Shown: positions 17,890 to 26,524 of the stretch, piece by piece
How positions within the stretch are numbered: the first letter of the stretch is position 1
How the letters are laid out: each line of letters begins with the position of its first letter
Assembly (NCBI GenBank): GCA_964615145.1
Contig: CAZTOP010000004.1
Location: 1-64,000 of the forward strand
Reading direction: 5' to 3'
DNA: 64,000 bases
Origin: CAIVPM01 sp964615145
Lineage (GTDB): Bacteria; Bacteroidota; Bacteroidia; Chitinophagales; Chitinophagaceae
Notes under the pieces: model-generated
What the model saw: the letters and a program-made list of their open reading frames with translations, nothing else
Database searches by the model: none
Told to the model about the DNA's origin: nothing
Translations under genes and position numbers: made by a program

Positions 17890-19491
17890 ATGAAAAAAAT
17901 CATACTTGTTTCTTTACTCCCATTCTTTTCAGTTTGGTCTAATGCTCAAAATTTAAACGATGTTCTGAAAGGTCATCTAAATGGCAGCTTTGAAAATTTA
18001 ACACAAAATTATCAAAACGACCCCAAGATTGGAGCTTTTTCACCACAAGACAAAATAGGCTCCAACAACTTTTTAAAACTAGATTATACATATGGTAAAA
18101 TTTCAGCTGGAATTCAATATGAAAGTAATTTACCATCAATTTTAGGATATTATGCCTTGCCAATAAACAATAGTGGTATTGTAAATAAATACTTCAAGTA
18201 TAGCGAAAAAAATTTTACAATTCAAGTAGGTGACTTTTATGAACAATTTGGTAGCGGTTTAATTTTTAGGTCATTTGAAAACAGACAAATTGGAATTAAC
18301 AATGCATTGCAAGGAGTAAATATTTATGTAGAACCAACAAATTTTTCCAAAATAAAAGTCATTTATGGCAGAACCAGAAAATTATATGAATACTCAAATT
18401 CTGTGGTAAGAGGCTTAGATGCTGATGTTGATTTAACAAAAGCATTGAGTGCTAAAAACAAAACGCATAACACCAATATTTCAATTGGAGGCAGTTATGT
18501 TGGAAGATATCAAGAATATACTGGACCCATTGACAACTATCCATCAACAGTTAATTCTTATGCTGCAAGATTAGATATTAATGGTTCAAATTTTTCATTG
18601 AATGCAGAGTATGTAAATAAATCTAAAGATCCACACGTATTAAATAATAATAGCTTTAATAATGGTAAAGCATTACTTATAAACACAAGTTTTACTAAAA
18701 ATAATTTTGGATTTACCTTAACGGCAAGGTCTATTTCAAACATGGATTTTAGAAGTGAACGTGAAGTAGAATTTGCAACATATTTACCAGTAAACTATGT
18801 ACCAGCATTAACAAAACAACACGACTATTTAACTAGTAATATTTATGTTTACAATACACAAACAATGGGCGAAACAGGGTTTCAAACAGACTTGTATTAT
18901 TCATTTAAACCAGGAACAAAAATTGGTGGCAAATATGGTACTAAAATATCTGCAAACTTTTCTTATTACTCCTCTTTAAAAGACAATGCAGATTTATTAG
19001 CAATAGGAAATAACAAATATTACAGTGATGCTAATATTGAAATAAAGAAAAAATGGAGCAAAAAATTAGAAACGACACTTGGATTACAAAATATTTTTTA
19101 CAATGCAAGTGTAATACAAGTTGCATCACATCCAGATGTTGTGAGCAATGTTATTGCATTAAGCACTTTGTATAAATATGGTCATCAAAAATCTGTAAGA
19201 TTAAAGCTAGAACACCTTTCTACAAAAGAAGATCAAGGTAATTGGGCATCGGCAATTGGCGAGTTTTCTTTTGCGTCGCCTTACACTTTTTATTTTAGTG
19301 ATTTGTATAATTATGGAACTACTGGAATTCACTATTACAATTTTGGAACAAGCTTCACTAAAAATGCAACAAGATTTAGTTTAGCTTATGGAAAGCAACG
19401 TGCAGGATTGTTTTGTGTTGGTGGAGTTTGTCGTTTTGTACCTGCAGCGTATGGTTTTACTGCAACTCTTACGACATCGTTTGGATATTAG
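17890..19491 (+). CDS. DUF6029 family protein (probable outer-membrane barrel)
   Basis: The 533-residue protein has a signal peptide (ends SNAQ) and then alternating polar/hydrophobic strands throughout: FLKLDYTYGKISAGIQYESN, FTIQVGDFYEQFGSGLIFRSFENR and a final aromatic strand LTTSFGY. This is an outer-membrane beta barrel pattern. The GDFYEQFGSGLIFR segment is typical of the DUF6029 group of Bacteroidota. The function is unknown. It is co-transcribed with the TlpA-like gene (22-bp gap). Confidence 0.78.
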   Translation: MKKIILVSLLPFFSVWSNAQNLNDVLKGHLNGSFENLTQNYQNDPKIGAFSPQDKIGSNNFLKLDYTYGKISAGIQYESNLPSILGYYALPINNSGIVNKYFKYSEKNFTIQVGDFYEQFGSGLIFRSFENRQIGINNALQGVNIYVEPTNFSKIKVIYGRTRKLYEYSNSVVRGLDADVDLTKALSAKNKTHNTNISIGGSYVGRYQEYTGPIDNYPSTVNSYAARLDINGSNFSLNAEYVNKSKDPHVLNNNSFNNGKALLINTSFTKNNFGFTLTARSISNMDFRSEREVEFATYLPVNYVPALTKQHDYLTSNIYVYNTQTMGETGFQTDLYYSFKPGTKIGGKYGTKISANFSYYSSLKDNADLLAIGNNKYYSDANIEIKKKWSKKLETTLGLQNIFYNASVIQVASHPDVVSNVIALSTLYKYGHQKSVRLKLEHLSTKEDQGNWASAIGEFSFASPYTFYFSDLYNYGTTGIHYYNFGTSFTKNATRFSLAYGKQRAGLFCVGGVCRFVPAAYGFTATLTTSFGY

Positions 19492-19498
19492 TATTAAT

Positions 19499-19885
19499 AT
19501 GAATCATCAATCAGAAGAAAATTATTCGATTCCAGCCAAGTACAGAAAAATGGAAAACCTCCATATTGTATTTTGGCTTTTTAAAGATTTAGCGTGGTGT
19601 TTAGGATTAAAATCATTGGGTATTACAATGATTTTTCCTACGCTCATTATATCGCTTATTATTACCTACAGAACAAAAGAATTGATGAGTGAGTGGTGTC
19701 ATAACCTAGCTGTTACTTTATGGATTATCGCAAATAGTTTTTGGATGATTTCTGAATTTTTCAACTTCGATACTAAAATTGTTTACGGCATTCAATACAA
19801 AAATTTTGCAATAATTCCTTTTGGAATAGGCATTATTGTTTTACTGTACTACTATTTATTTCAAAATAAAAAAAGCAAGAAATAA
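19499..19885 (+). CDS. Small integral membrane protein, unknown
   Basis: The frame is open from 19388, but the part before 19499 overlaps the DUF6029 gene. The ATG at 19499, 7 bp after the DUF6029 stop, gives 128 residues (MNHQSEENYSIPAKYR). It has four hydrophobic segments: about 37-56, 68-85 and 103-120, plus a weaker one near 25-35. The basic tail NKKSKK is probably cytoplasmic. I do not recognise the family. Position suggests it belongs to the TlpA/DUF6029 transcript. Confidence 0.7.
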   Translation: MNHQSEENYSIPAKYRKMENLHIVFWLFKDLAWCLGLKSLGITMIFPTLIISLIITYRTKELMSEWCHNLAVTLWIIANSFWMISEFFNFDTKIVYGIQYKNFAIIPFGIGIIVLLYYYLFQNKKSKK

Positions 19886-19887
19886 AA

Positions 19888-19916
19888 AAAGGATTGTAAT
19901 TGCTTACAACCCCTTT
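19888..19916. terminator. Weak hairpin between convergent genes
   Basis: AAAGGATTGTAA pairs with TTACAACCCCTTT, with one bulge and loop TTGC, preceded by an A-run that gives U's on the minus strand. It lies between the membrane protein gene and the lipoprotein gene. Confidence 0.5.
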
Positions 19917-19939
19917 CACCTTTTAATTGAAAAACTAAA

Positions 19940-20923
19940 CTATAACCCATCCAAAAAAATATTTAAATTACTTAATGTTATTGGAGTTAAACTAGGCTTT
20001 AAGGAATATTGGTTTGAATTTGTGATATTAATATCCTGACTTCCTAAGTAAAATTGATTATCTATCAGTGATATTGATATCAATTTCATGTTTGCCCCAA
20101 CAGGAATTTTTTTAGCAATAAAAGTCTTTGTATTATAGTCAGGGCTAAACGTAATTACTACATTTTTATCATTAAATACAGCAAATACAAAAGTTGTTTT
20201 ATTAGTAAAATTTTGAGGCATTACAACACTTGCACTTGTATAATTTGTAAAGGAAAGTGGTTGTGCAATATTTATCCAATTTAAATTTTTACTTGTAACC
20301 TCTAAAGCATTTTTATATGTTCCTTGATAAAAAAATTGACTCGTTTGCAAACTTCCTGTAGCAATACTATCTGCAACATTCCAATGAACATTTCCCTCGC
20401 TGTACGAAGAGGCTAATCCATAATAAAATTGATAGTTTTGAGATAGAACAGAATCAAATAATCTTAAATTAAAAGCTGCATTTTGTTTAAGAGATAAATT
20501 GTTTCCGTTATCATCTGTCAACTTCAGTAAAAATGCACCTTTTGCTTCTTGCAATGCATCGCTACTGTTCGTTGACATTAAGTTTCTGATAAAATCACCT
20601 TTCGATAATATTTGTTTCAACGAAACTTTGATATTCCCATTTGTGTAATTATTACCATTTAACAAATATGAACCTACGGGCATTATTAGTTGAATATTGT
20701 TATTTACATCTAACTCTGCTCCATTATTAACATTAAAGTTTGCTGTAAAATTTGCCTTAGAAAGTAAGCCAACTATTTGAGCTGCTTTTGCTTCAGCTAC
20801 TCCAGTATTTGACCAATTTACATCATTCAATTCATTCTCTGAATATGGAGTAAATTTATCCGTATTTTTTGAGCAGGCAACTAAGCTCAAAATGATTAAT
20901 GATATTAGTATAATTCTCTTCAT
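19940..20923 (-). CDS. Lipoprotein of unknown function
   Basis: The 327-residue protein has a lipobox LSLVAC with Cys17. The body is rich in Asn/Ser and strands, with ELDVNNNIQLIMPVGSY and a late stretch NKTTFVFAVFNDKNVVI. I do not recognise a domain. It lies 51 bp after the barrel/anti-sigma-like gene in the same direction and probably belongs to the same transcript as the ECF sigma factor. That makes a surface or periplasmic role under that regulator likely. Confidence 0.7.
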   Translation of the reverse strand: MKRIILISLIILSLVACSKNTDKFTPYSENELNDVNWSNTGVAEAKAAQIVGLLSKANFTANFNVNNGAELDVNNNIQLIMPVGSYLLNGNNYTNGNIKVSLKQILSKGDFIRNLMSTNSSDALQEAKGAFLLKLTDDNGNNLSLKQNAAFNLRLFDSVLSQNYQFYYGLASSYSEGNVHWNVADSIATGSLQTSQFFYQGTYKNALEVTSKNLNWINIAQPLSFTNYTSASVVMPQNFTNKTTFVFAVFNDKNVVITFSPDYNTKTFIAKKIPVGANMKLISISLIDNQFYLGSQDINITNSNQYSLKPSLTPITLSNLNIFLDGL

Positions 20924-20974
20924 AAAACTATTCTACTTTAATGATGCGATTAAAATGAAAAACGCTGCTTACTA

Positions 20975-22504
20975 TTACAAATGTTTATTTGAATTTATTT
21001 TCAGCCTTGCTCCTAACTGCAAGCCAATAACATTAAATTTTTGCGTAAAACCACCTGCCGATTGTACATTATTTAACCCGAATCTAAAGTATGGTTCTGC
21101 AAAAACATCGAGTGTAGGGTTAATATTTCTAATGATACTGACACCGCCATATAAACTTACCCCAAATTGATGCTTATAAAAACCATTATTTGACTTACTC
21201 CCTATATTAATAACATTATAACCAGCATCAATAGTTTTTCCATCGTACCACGATGTAACATTCAAAATGGCACCACCATTGATTGCAATTCGCCATTTGT
21301 CTTCAGGCTGCCCCAATTCGTAGGATAATAAAATTGGAATTTCTAAATTTCGGTAATAATTCATATTCGATCTTACTCGATACCCAATTTGTACAAATAC
21401 AGAAGTGTCGCTTATTGTTGTATCGGGTAGCCCTGCCCTAACAATGGTGTGGGTGTTTATTACAATGGTCTGCCTTCTGTCGTTCTCTGTTCTTAAAGTA
21501 AATTTTTCATTCATTTGTGAATATTGCAGACCCGCTTTTATCAATAAATTATTAGTAATTGATTTACTAAATCTGGCTCCTATAGTATATCCTAATTGCA
21601 TAGATTCGCTGCTGTCTTTTTTTTGCAAATAATCTGCATTTCCATTCATTGTACTTGCAACAGTTTTATAGGCAATATCTGGAGAAATATATCCTTCAAA
21701 ATAAATATCATTTCTAATTTTACCTCTTGTAGTAGGACAATCATCTGTACCACTGAAAAGACTCCTTAAATCAAGGCTTTTGTGTTCTTTAAACTGGTAT
21801 TTTAATGCTAAATTTTTTGCATCTGCAAACATTAATTTGCCCCTTAAACCACTTAATGCTAGTGTGTTCAAACTTTTTTCATTGATTTTTTTTGTGTCCG
21901 TATAATCCACATCATTTGCCATTAAATCTTTTTCAATTATTTTATGTTTCCCTAATTTTAAAAAATTGGTGGCTACTATCTCCTTCTTATCAATTATGCT
22001 TTTAATTTTATTTGGTGGCAAATAAAAGTTTGTTATACTTTTTCTTTTATTGTCATTAGTAAATTTTCTTTCGATAGCAGCATTACTATACTTTAAAACT
22101 GCATTTTTATCTGCCTCATTTTTTATAATTGTATTATCATACTCAATACTTTTTGTAGAACTATTTTTAGTGATGCTTTTTGTTGAGTTGATGTTTAATT
22201 CGCTGTTAACAGCTTTTGTAGTATTTACATCATTTTTTACAGTTGTATTTGATGAGTATTCGAAAGGTAAAACTTTAGTTGAATTTGATTTTTTTGATGC
22301 GTTTTTTATACTAAAATAACCAATTGTTGATGCACTTAATAACAATGCAAATACTAGTAACAGTATTTTATTATTCCACCAAAAAATAATTTTGGGTTTT
22401 TCATCTTCTTGTGCAATAATTTTCTCCCAAAGCCCATCAGGTACAGGACTTTCATAATTGCTTAGCTTATCGCTTACAAAACTGTCAAATAATTTATTTG
22501 TCAT
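20975..22504 (-). CDS. Anti-sigma-like protein fused to an outer-membrane-type beta-barrel domain
   Basis: The 509 residues start with a cytoplasmic part (MTNKLFDSFVSDKLSNYE, then VPDGLWEKIIAQ) and one transmembrane helix (about 46-66, KILLLVFALLLSASTIGYF). A long Ser/Asn/Lys-rich periplasmic linker follows. From about 265 there are barrel-like strands (IGARFSKSITNNLLIKAGLQYSQMNEKF, ending LQLGARLKIN) like PorT/OmpA-type small barrels. The gene starts on the last base of the ECF sigma gene, so the N-terminal part is likely to bind that sigma factor. The combination of an inner-membrane anchor and a barrel is odd topologically. Confidence 0.75.
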   Translation of the reverse strand: MTNKLFDSFVSDKLSNYESPVPDGLWEKIIAQEDEKPKIIFWWNNKILLLVFALLLSASTIGYFSIKNASKKSNSTKVLPFEYSSNTTVKNDVNTTKAVNSELNINSTKSITKNSSTKSIEYDNTIIKNEADKNAVLKYSNAAIERKFTNDNKRKSITNFYLPPNKIKSIIDKKEIVATNFLKLGKHKIIEKDLMANDVDYTDTKKINEKSLNTLALSGLRGKLMFADAKNLALKYQFKEHKSLDLRSLFSGTDDCPTTRGKIRNDIYFEGYISPDIAYKTVASTMNGNADYLQKKDSSESMQLGYTIGARFSKSITNNLLIKAGLQYSQMNEKFTLRTENDRRQTIVINTHTIVRAGLPDTTISDTSVFVQIGYRVRSNMNYYRNLEIPILLSYELGQPEDKWRIAINGGAILNVTSWYDGKTIDAGYNVINIGSKSNNGFYKHQFGVSLYGGVSIIRNINPTLDVFAEPYFRFGLNNVQSAGGFTQKFNVIGLQLGARLKINSNKHL

Positions 22505-23040
22505 TACACAGCAATTTTTTCTAAGTGAATAATTTGTTGTTGCAACATTTTTCTTGCCTTTACCAACTGGCTTCTGCTTGTTGCTGGTTGAATGTCTAAC
22601 ATTTTTCCAATTTCTTCGTGGCTAAATCCTTCAATAATACTTAGGTTAAAAACTACTTTATAACCACTTGGCAAAGCGTTAATTAATTTCATTAAATCTT
22701 CTTCACCCAAATTAGAATAAGTGTATGTATCTGCAGATTTTTGATATGCATCCGATTGTTCAATATCTACAAACTGAAATTTCTTTTTTCTTAAAATACT
22801 TAAAGCTGCATTCACCATAATTTTTCTCATCCAGGCACCCAAAGGTCCATCACTTTTATATTGATGAATATTTTTAAAAATTGATATAAAACCATCTTGC
22901 ATCATCTCCTCAGCTTCTACCTGATTGTTGGCATATCTTAAACATAAGGTCATAAACCTACCAGCATACTGCTGAAACAGTAAGTGCTGACACTGTCTAT
23001 TTTGTCTGATGCAACCTAATATAATTTCCTGCTCAGTCAA
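22504..23040 (-). CDS. ECF-type RNA polymerase sigma factor
   Basis: The 178-residue protein has region 2 (QQYAGRFMTLCLRYANNQVEAEEMMQDGFISIFKNI, with GAWMRKIMVNAAL) and region 4 (LPSGYKVVFNLSIIEGFSHEEIGKML, then ATSRSQLVKARKML). This is the two-region ECF layout. The start is TTG at 23038-23040; an in-frame stop lies three codons upstream and there is no ATG. It is followed with a one-base overlap by an anti-sigma-like membrane protein and then a lipoprotein, the usual order of sigma factor, regulator, targets. Confidence 0.92.
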   Translation of the reverse strand: MTEQEIILGCIRQNRQCQHLLFQQYAGRFMTLCLRYANNQVEAEEMMQDGFISIFKNIHQYKSDGPLGAWMRKIMVNAALSILRKKKFQFVDIEQSDAYQKSADTYTYSNLGEEDLMKLINALPSGYKVVFNLSIIEGFSHEEIGKMLDIQPATSRSQLVKARKMLQQQIIHLEKIAV

Positions 23041-23219
23041 TCGATATTATGTTTTGGATTGTTTAATGATGCTTTTTAATAAAGTTTCGCTGCCTAACGT
23101 TAAAAAATTTTACTAAAAATAGCATTTAAATATGATTTTATTAATTTTATAAAACCCATTTTACAAATCAGTAAAAAAATTTAACAAATCCGAAACATTT
23201 CGTAATATAAAAAAATCCC

Positions 23220-23227
23220 TACTTTTG
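23220..23227 (+). promoter_or_regulatory. Bacteroidota -7 promoter element before the PDZ gene
   Basis: TACTTTTG matches the Bacteroidota consensus TAnnTTTG, 38 bp before the ATG. No clear TTG was found at -33, so this is a partial match. Confidence 0.5.
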
Positions 23228-23265
23228 TTCTACGAAAAAATTAGTACATCAAAAAAAATACATTT

Positions 23266-24378
23266 ATGAAAAAGAAAATGATTGTTTCCAGTTTAATTTT
23301 ATTAGCACTAACATCAAAATTGTTTGCTCAGGAAAATGAAGATGCTCCTAAAGTAAAAAAAGAAGAAAAAGTAATTATTAAAAAATCGGGTAAAGGTCAA
23401 AAATCTGAAAAAACTACTGTAATTGTAGATAACGATAAAGTAATAGTAAATGGCGAGCCTATTGAAAAATTATCTGACGAAAAATCTACATCTAAAAACA
23501 AAAGAATTACTGTAATGGTTGATGGAGACAATATTACCATTAATGGAAAACCAGTTGATAAAATGACTGATGAAGATATTAAAGTTTTAAAAGGCAGTGC
23601 AGACCATTTGGGCCTTGTGGCACCTTATATGAAAAAACTAAGAAGATTTAATGCACCAACTCCACCAAATGCACCAGAATTTTTAGAAGATTTTGAAGGT
23701 AATTTTGATATGGAAGATATGCCAATGAACAAAGCTTTATTAGGCGTTGTTACAACTAAAGATGATAAAGGTGCAAAAATTTCAACAGTATCTAAAGAAA
23801 GTGCTGCTGAAAAAGCTGGGTTACAAAAAAATGATATCATTACAAAAATTAATGATTATAAAATTGCCTCAAGTGATGATTTAATTCAAGCAATTAGTAA
23901 GTTAAATCCTGAAGATAAAGTAACTGTAACATATTTAAGAGATGGCAAAACACAAACCACTACAGCTATATTAGGCAAAAATGAAATGCAGAGAGAAAGA
24001 GTTTTTAAGTTTGACAACATAGAAAATATGCCAATGGAAATGTTTCCTTTTGGGCAAGGAAAATCAAATGGAGATTTTAAAATGATGCTTAGAAATCATA
24101 AACCTAAAATGGGCATTAAAATTCAGGATGTAGAAGAAGGGAGTGGTGTAAAGGTTTTAGAAGTTGATGAAAACACACCTGCATCAAAAGCTGGGTTACA
24201 AAAAGATGATATTATTAGTGAGATTAATGGAGAAGCTATTAAAACTGTAGATGATTTAAAAGAAAAAACTAAAAATTTGAAAGAAGGTGAAACTTACAAA
24301 ATTAAGTTTACAAGAAATGGTGTTACTCAAACTGCAGATGTTAAGTTCCCTAAAAAACTTAAAACAGCCGATTTATAA
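23266..24378 (+). CDS. Secreted protein with two PDZ domains
   Basis: The 370-residue exported protein has a signal peptide (ends LFAQ). A Lys-rich segment contains two VxVxGexI-type turns (VIVNGEPIEKL, ITINGKPVDKM). The first PDZ is at about 155-240 (LGVVTTKDDKG, AAEKAGLQKNDIITKIN). The second is at about 283-365 (MGIKIQDVEEG, PASKAGLQKDDIISEIN). There is no protease domain, unlike DegP/HtrA, so it is probably a binding or scaffolding factor for extracytoplasmic protein ends. It is divergent from the ECF sigma gene. Confidence 0.82.
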   Translation: MKKKMIVSSLILLALTSKLFAQENEDAPKVKKEEKVIIKKSGKGQKSEKTTVIVDNDKVIVNGEPIEKLSDEKSTSKNKRITVMVDGDNITINGKPVDKMTDEDIKVLKGSADHLGLVAPYMKKLRRFNAPTPPNAPEFLEDFEGNFDMEDMPMNKALLGVVTTKDDKGAKISTVSKESAAEKAGLQKNDIITKINDYKIASSDDLIQAISKLNPEDKVTVTYLRDGKTQTTTAILGKNEMQRERVFKFDNIENMPMEMFPFGQGKSNGDFKMMLRNHKPKMGIKIQDVEEGSGVKVLEVDENTPASKAGLQKDDIISEINGEAIKTVDDLKEKTKNLKEGETYKIKFTRNGVTQTADVKFPKKLKTADL

Positions 24379-24398
24379 TAGTAGTTTAGTTTTGTGTA

Positions 24399-24434
24399 AA
24401 CAAGTGTCATTAAAGCAATTTAATGACACTTGTT
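24399..24434 (+). terminator. Hairpin after the PDZ gene
   Basis: AACAAGTGTCATTAA pairs exactly with TTAATGACACTTGTT around a 6-nt loop, 20 bp after the stop. The T-run after it is short (ATTTTA). Confidence 0.7.
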
Positions 24435-24861
24435 ATTTTATGTATGGTGAAAGCAATTTGGGAAATTGCCACCCCCCCACTTGCCAAGTACCCCCTGCCA
24501 CTTCAATTGTTAGCTGTGTATCAAAAAAGATGCACTAACTAACAAAAAAGATAAATCAACCCACTTCCATTGCAAGTTGGCTTGTGTTTTTTCTGGGCTA
24601 GGTAGTAAAAACACTTGATTCACTGCCAAAAAATATAAACCAACCCACTGTAATCACAATTACGCTAGCAAAAAAGAACACTTAGTTTATGTTTTAGATA
24701 ACCCAGTTTAAGTTTTAAGTGGTAAGATTAAACCATTTCGAAAATTAACGCTTCGACAAGCTCAGCGTAACATTGCATATAACTATTTAGCTCTACAGTT
24801 GTCATCCTGAGCTTGTCGAAGGATATATTAAAAGAAATTTCCGAAGAAGTCTATTGTTGAA
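24435..24861. other. Intergenic region without a gene
   Basis: No credible reading frame is present. It holds a C-rich patch (24470-24500), a 23-bp direct repeat with two differences (24543-24565 and 24627-24649, CAACCCACT ends), and the inverted CTTCGACAAGCTCAG element listed separately. Confidence 0.5.
24751..24822. repeat. Inverted repeat element (CTTCGACAAGCTCAG ... CTGAGCTTGTCGAAG)
   Basis: The 15-bp arms at 24751-24765 and 24807-24821 are exact complements. They enclose about 41 bp with CGTAACATT / GTTGTCATC flanks. The arm sequence resembles dispersed intergenic repeats that I recall from Bacteroidota genomes. Its base composition is richer in G/C than the surroundings. Confidence 0.6.
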
Positions 24862-24903
24862 AACAAAATGGAGTTTGGCAAATTTGCCAAACTCCATTTT
24901 GTT
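24862..24903 (-). terminator. 21-bp perfect palindromic hairpin, terminator of the 24928 gene
   Basis: The two 21-nt arms (AACAAAATGGAGTTTGGCAAA and complement) join without a loop in the DNA. The hairpin lies 24 bp beyond the stop of the minus-strand gene at 24928, with T's in the arm. Confidence 0.8.
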
Positions 24904-24927
24904 AACTTTTATTACAACAGAAACTAT

Positions 24928-25419
24928 CTATTTAGGTTCGTTATTTTTTGCAGCAGATTCAGAACTACCTTGGTTCGCAAATCGTTGACGCAAACTATTA
25001 TACACAGCAGTTGTACCATCTACCCCTGCATTAGATGCACTTTCAAACAAGCGATAGGCAGTTAAACTGCTAACATAGGCTTCGCTGCCTGCAAGCATTT
25101 GAGTATCGGACATTTTTTGATGTATTTGATTTACCACAGATATTACATCATCTAATTGCTGAAAAAGGGTTAAATCATTTTTTACGTTGGCAAGATTTAA
25201 ATAGCTAGGTATAATGGCAGCATTATTTTGCATACCTGTAATAGCATCTTCTACAAAAATTTTGTTGGCTTCATTAATCTTAGGCAAATTCTTGCGTTCA
25301 TCGGGTGTAAGACTAATTAAAAATGGTAGGGCTGCATTAATTTCACTAAGTTTAGTTTTAATAGTGGCTAAAACAGCAGCATCAATTGTTGTGTTAATAC
25401 GATTGTTTGTAACTGACAT
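24928..25419 (-). CDS. Helical protein of unknown function
   Basis: The 163-residue protein has no signal peptide and a mostly helical composition. It opens with NNRINTTIDAAVLATIKTKLSEIN, then has LPFLISLTPDERKNLPKINEANKIFVEDA and a disordered tail QGSSESAAKNNEPK. I recall similar uncharacterised proteins in Bacteroidota but cannot name a family. It stands alone with its own terminator. Confidence 0.7.
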   Translation of the reverse strand: MSVTNNRINTTIDAAVLATIKTKLSEINAALPFLISLTPDERKNLPKINEANKIFVEDAITGMQNNAAIIPSYLNLANVKNDLTLFQQLDDVISVVNQIHQKMSDTQMLAGSEAYVSSLTAYRLFESASNAGVDGTTAVYNSLRQRFANQGSSESAAKNNEPK

Positions 25420-25616
25420 AATAGTGTTTTTTAGTTAAAAATTTTGATTGGGATATAAAAATAAGTGGTCGTTTCTATCTGACAAACTGCTTGTTAAACA
25501 TTTTGCAAAAAATTAACAAATGGCAGATGAAAATGATTATAGAGTTTGTTTTGTAGGCTTCACAAAACAAATTGTTGGTAGACTTTGCCATACCAGCAAC
25601 TGCGAAACGTAATAAA

Positions 25617-26312
25617 TTACTTTGCTTTTTTAAGCAATTTTTCATAGTCGGGTTCTACAAAGCCATCAAACTCATTTTCTTTTTCATAACAATTATGTAC
25701 TATACTTCTGAACTTATATGCTTTATCGGCATCTACTAATAAACTTCGGGAAAGTTTAAACTTACCACCAACTTTATAGTAATTGCTATAAACCGCCAAT
25801 CCTTTTTTTACATCAATAATTTTTATTATTGTACTATCTTCTTGTTTAGCTAAGTAATCCTTACAAACGAATGCAAATTCTTTAGCTTCATTTTTTATTA
25901 TTTTAGTATAAGCAGAACCCATAGCACCATCGTAACCGTATTGTATTATGCAAGTATCAGTAAGTAAAACACTGTAATTTTCGCCTGGCTCACAAGGTAC
26001 ATAAGTAAAATATTCGTTTTTATATTCATTTAATGCTATCCACTTTTTCGGAATTTTTAGATTATGTAGCTTGATAGGCTTTTTTATTTTTATTTCTTTG
26101 AAATTTTCATTATAAGCAAGTGTATCGAACTGAAAAAGTAGGAACGTAAGATTTTTATCAAAATTTGTTAAACCACTATCAATATAAATTGTGCTGTAAA
26201 TACTATGAATGCTATCAACAAGCTTTTTTTGTAAAAAAATAGTATCTTTTGATTGGGCAAACAAAAATTGATTAGCTAATAGAAATGTTATTGTCAGTAG
26301 TTTGTTTTTCAT
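25617..26312 (-). CDS. Small secreted protein, putative immunity/partner protein (paralogue of 27831-28523)
   Basis: With the ATG at 26310-26312 the protein is 231 residues and starts with a signal peptide (MKNKLL ... FLFAQ). A longer frame from 26333 would put seven extra residues before it. The mature part is clearly paralogous to the product of 27831-28523: both have DTIFLQKKLVD, YSTIYIDSGL, YFTYVPCEPGENYS and the end FRSIVHNCY followed by NEFDGF. It begins 4 bp after the stop of a remnant peptidase tail (26317-26457). No known domain was recognised. Its place directly behind a toxin-like tail suggests it neutralises or helps that protein outside the cytoplasm; this is inference. Confidence 0.72.
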   Translation of the reverse strand: MKNKLLTITFLLANQFLFAQSKDTIFLQKKLVDSIHSIYSTIYIDSGLTNFDKNLTFLLFQFDTLAYNENFKEIKIKKPIKLHNLKIPKKWIALNEYKNEYFTYVPCEPGENYSVLLTDTCIIQYGYDGAMGSAYTKIIKNEAKEFAFVCKDYLAKQEDSTIIKIIDVKKGLAVYSNYYKVGGKFKLSRSLLVDADKAYKFRSIVHNCYEKENEFDGFVEPDYEKLLKKAK

Positions 26313-26316
26313 AAAA

Positions 26317-26457
26317 TTATTTTTTCTTAGCACATTTTCTAATTTGAGTTACTTGATAATTTTCATCATAATTTGGGTTGCCATTTTTCACTCCCCAACC
26401 AGCAACCAATCCTTTACCTTGTACATATACCAATGTCAATTCGTCTTTAGTTCCTTC
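26317..26457 (-). pseudogene. Remnant C-terminal tail of a peptidase-type module (tip 3)
   Basis: About 46 codons remain: EGTKDELTLVYVQGKGLVAGW, then NPNYDENYQVTQIRKCAKKK. This matches the last ~45 residues of the long peptidase at 28529 (EGTKDELTLVFISGKGIVAGW). The Cys and His of the active site are missing. The upstream 40 codons of the frame overlap the next gene in another frame and do not look coding. It stops 4 bp before the 25617-26312 gene. Confidence 0.75.
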
Positions 26458-26481
26458 TTGTAATTTTGCTATGTTGATTGT

Positions 26482-26514
26482 AAAAAAAAGTGGCGTGTAA
26501 AAAATACACGCCAC
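26482..26514 (-). terminator. Intrinsic terminator after the 26525 gene
   Basis: On the minus strand GTGGCGTGTA and TACACGCCAC form a 10-bp stem with a 5-nt loop, followed by eight T's. It lies 10 bp after the stop of the 26525-27139 gene and separates it from the remnant tail. Confidence 0.88.
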
Positions 26515-26524
26515 CAGAGAAAGA

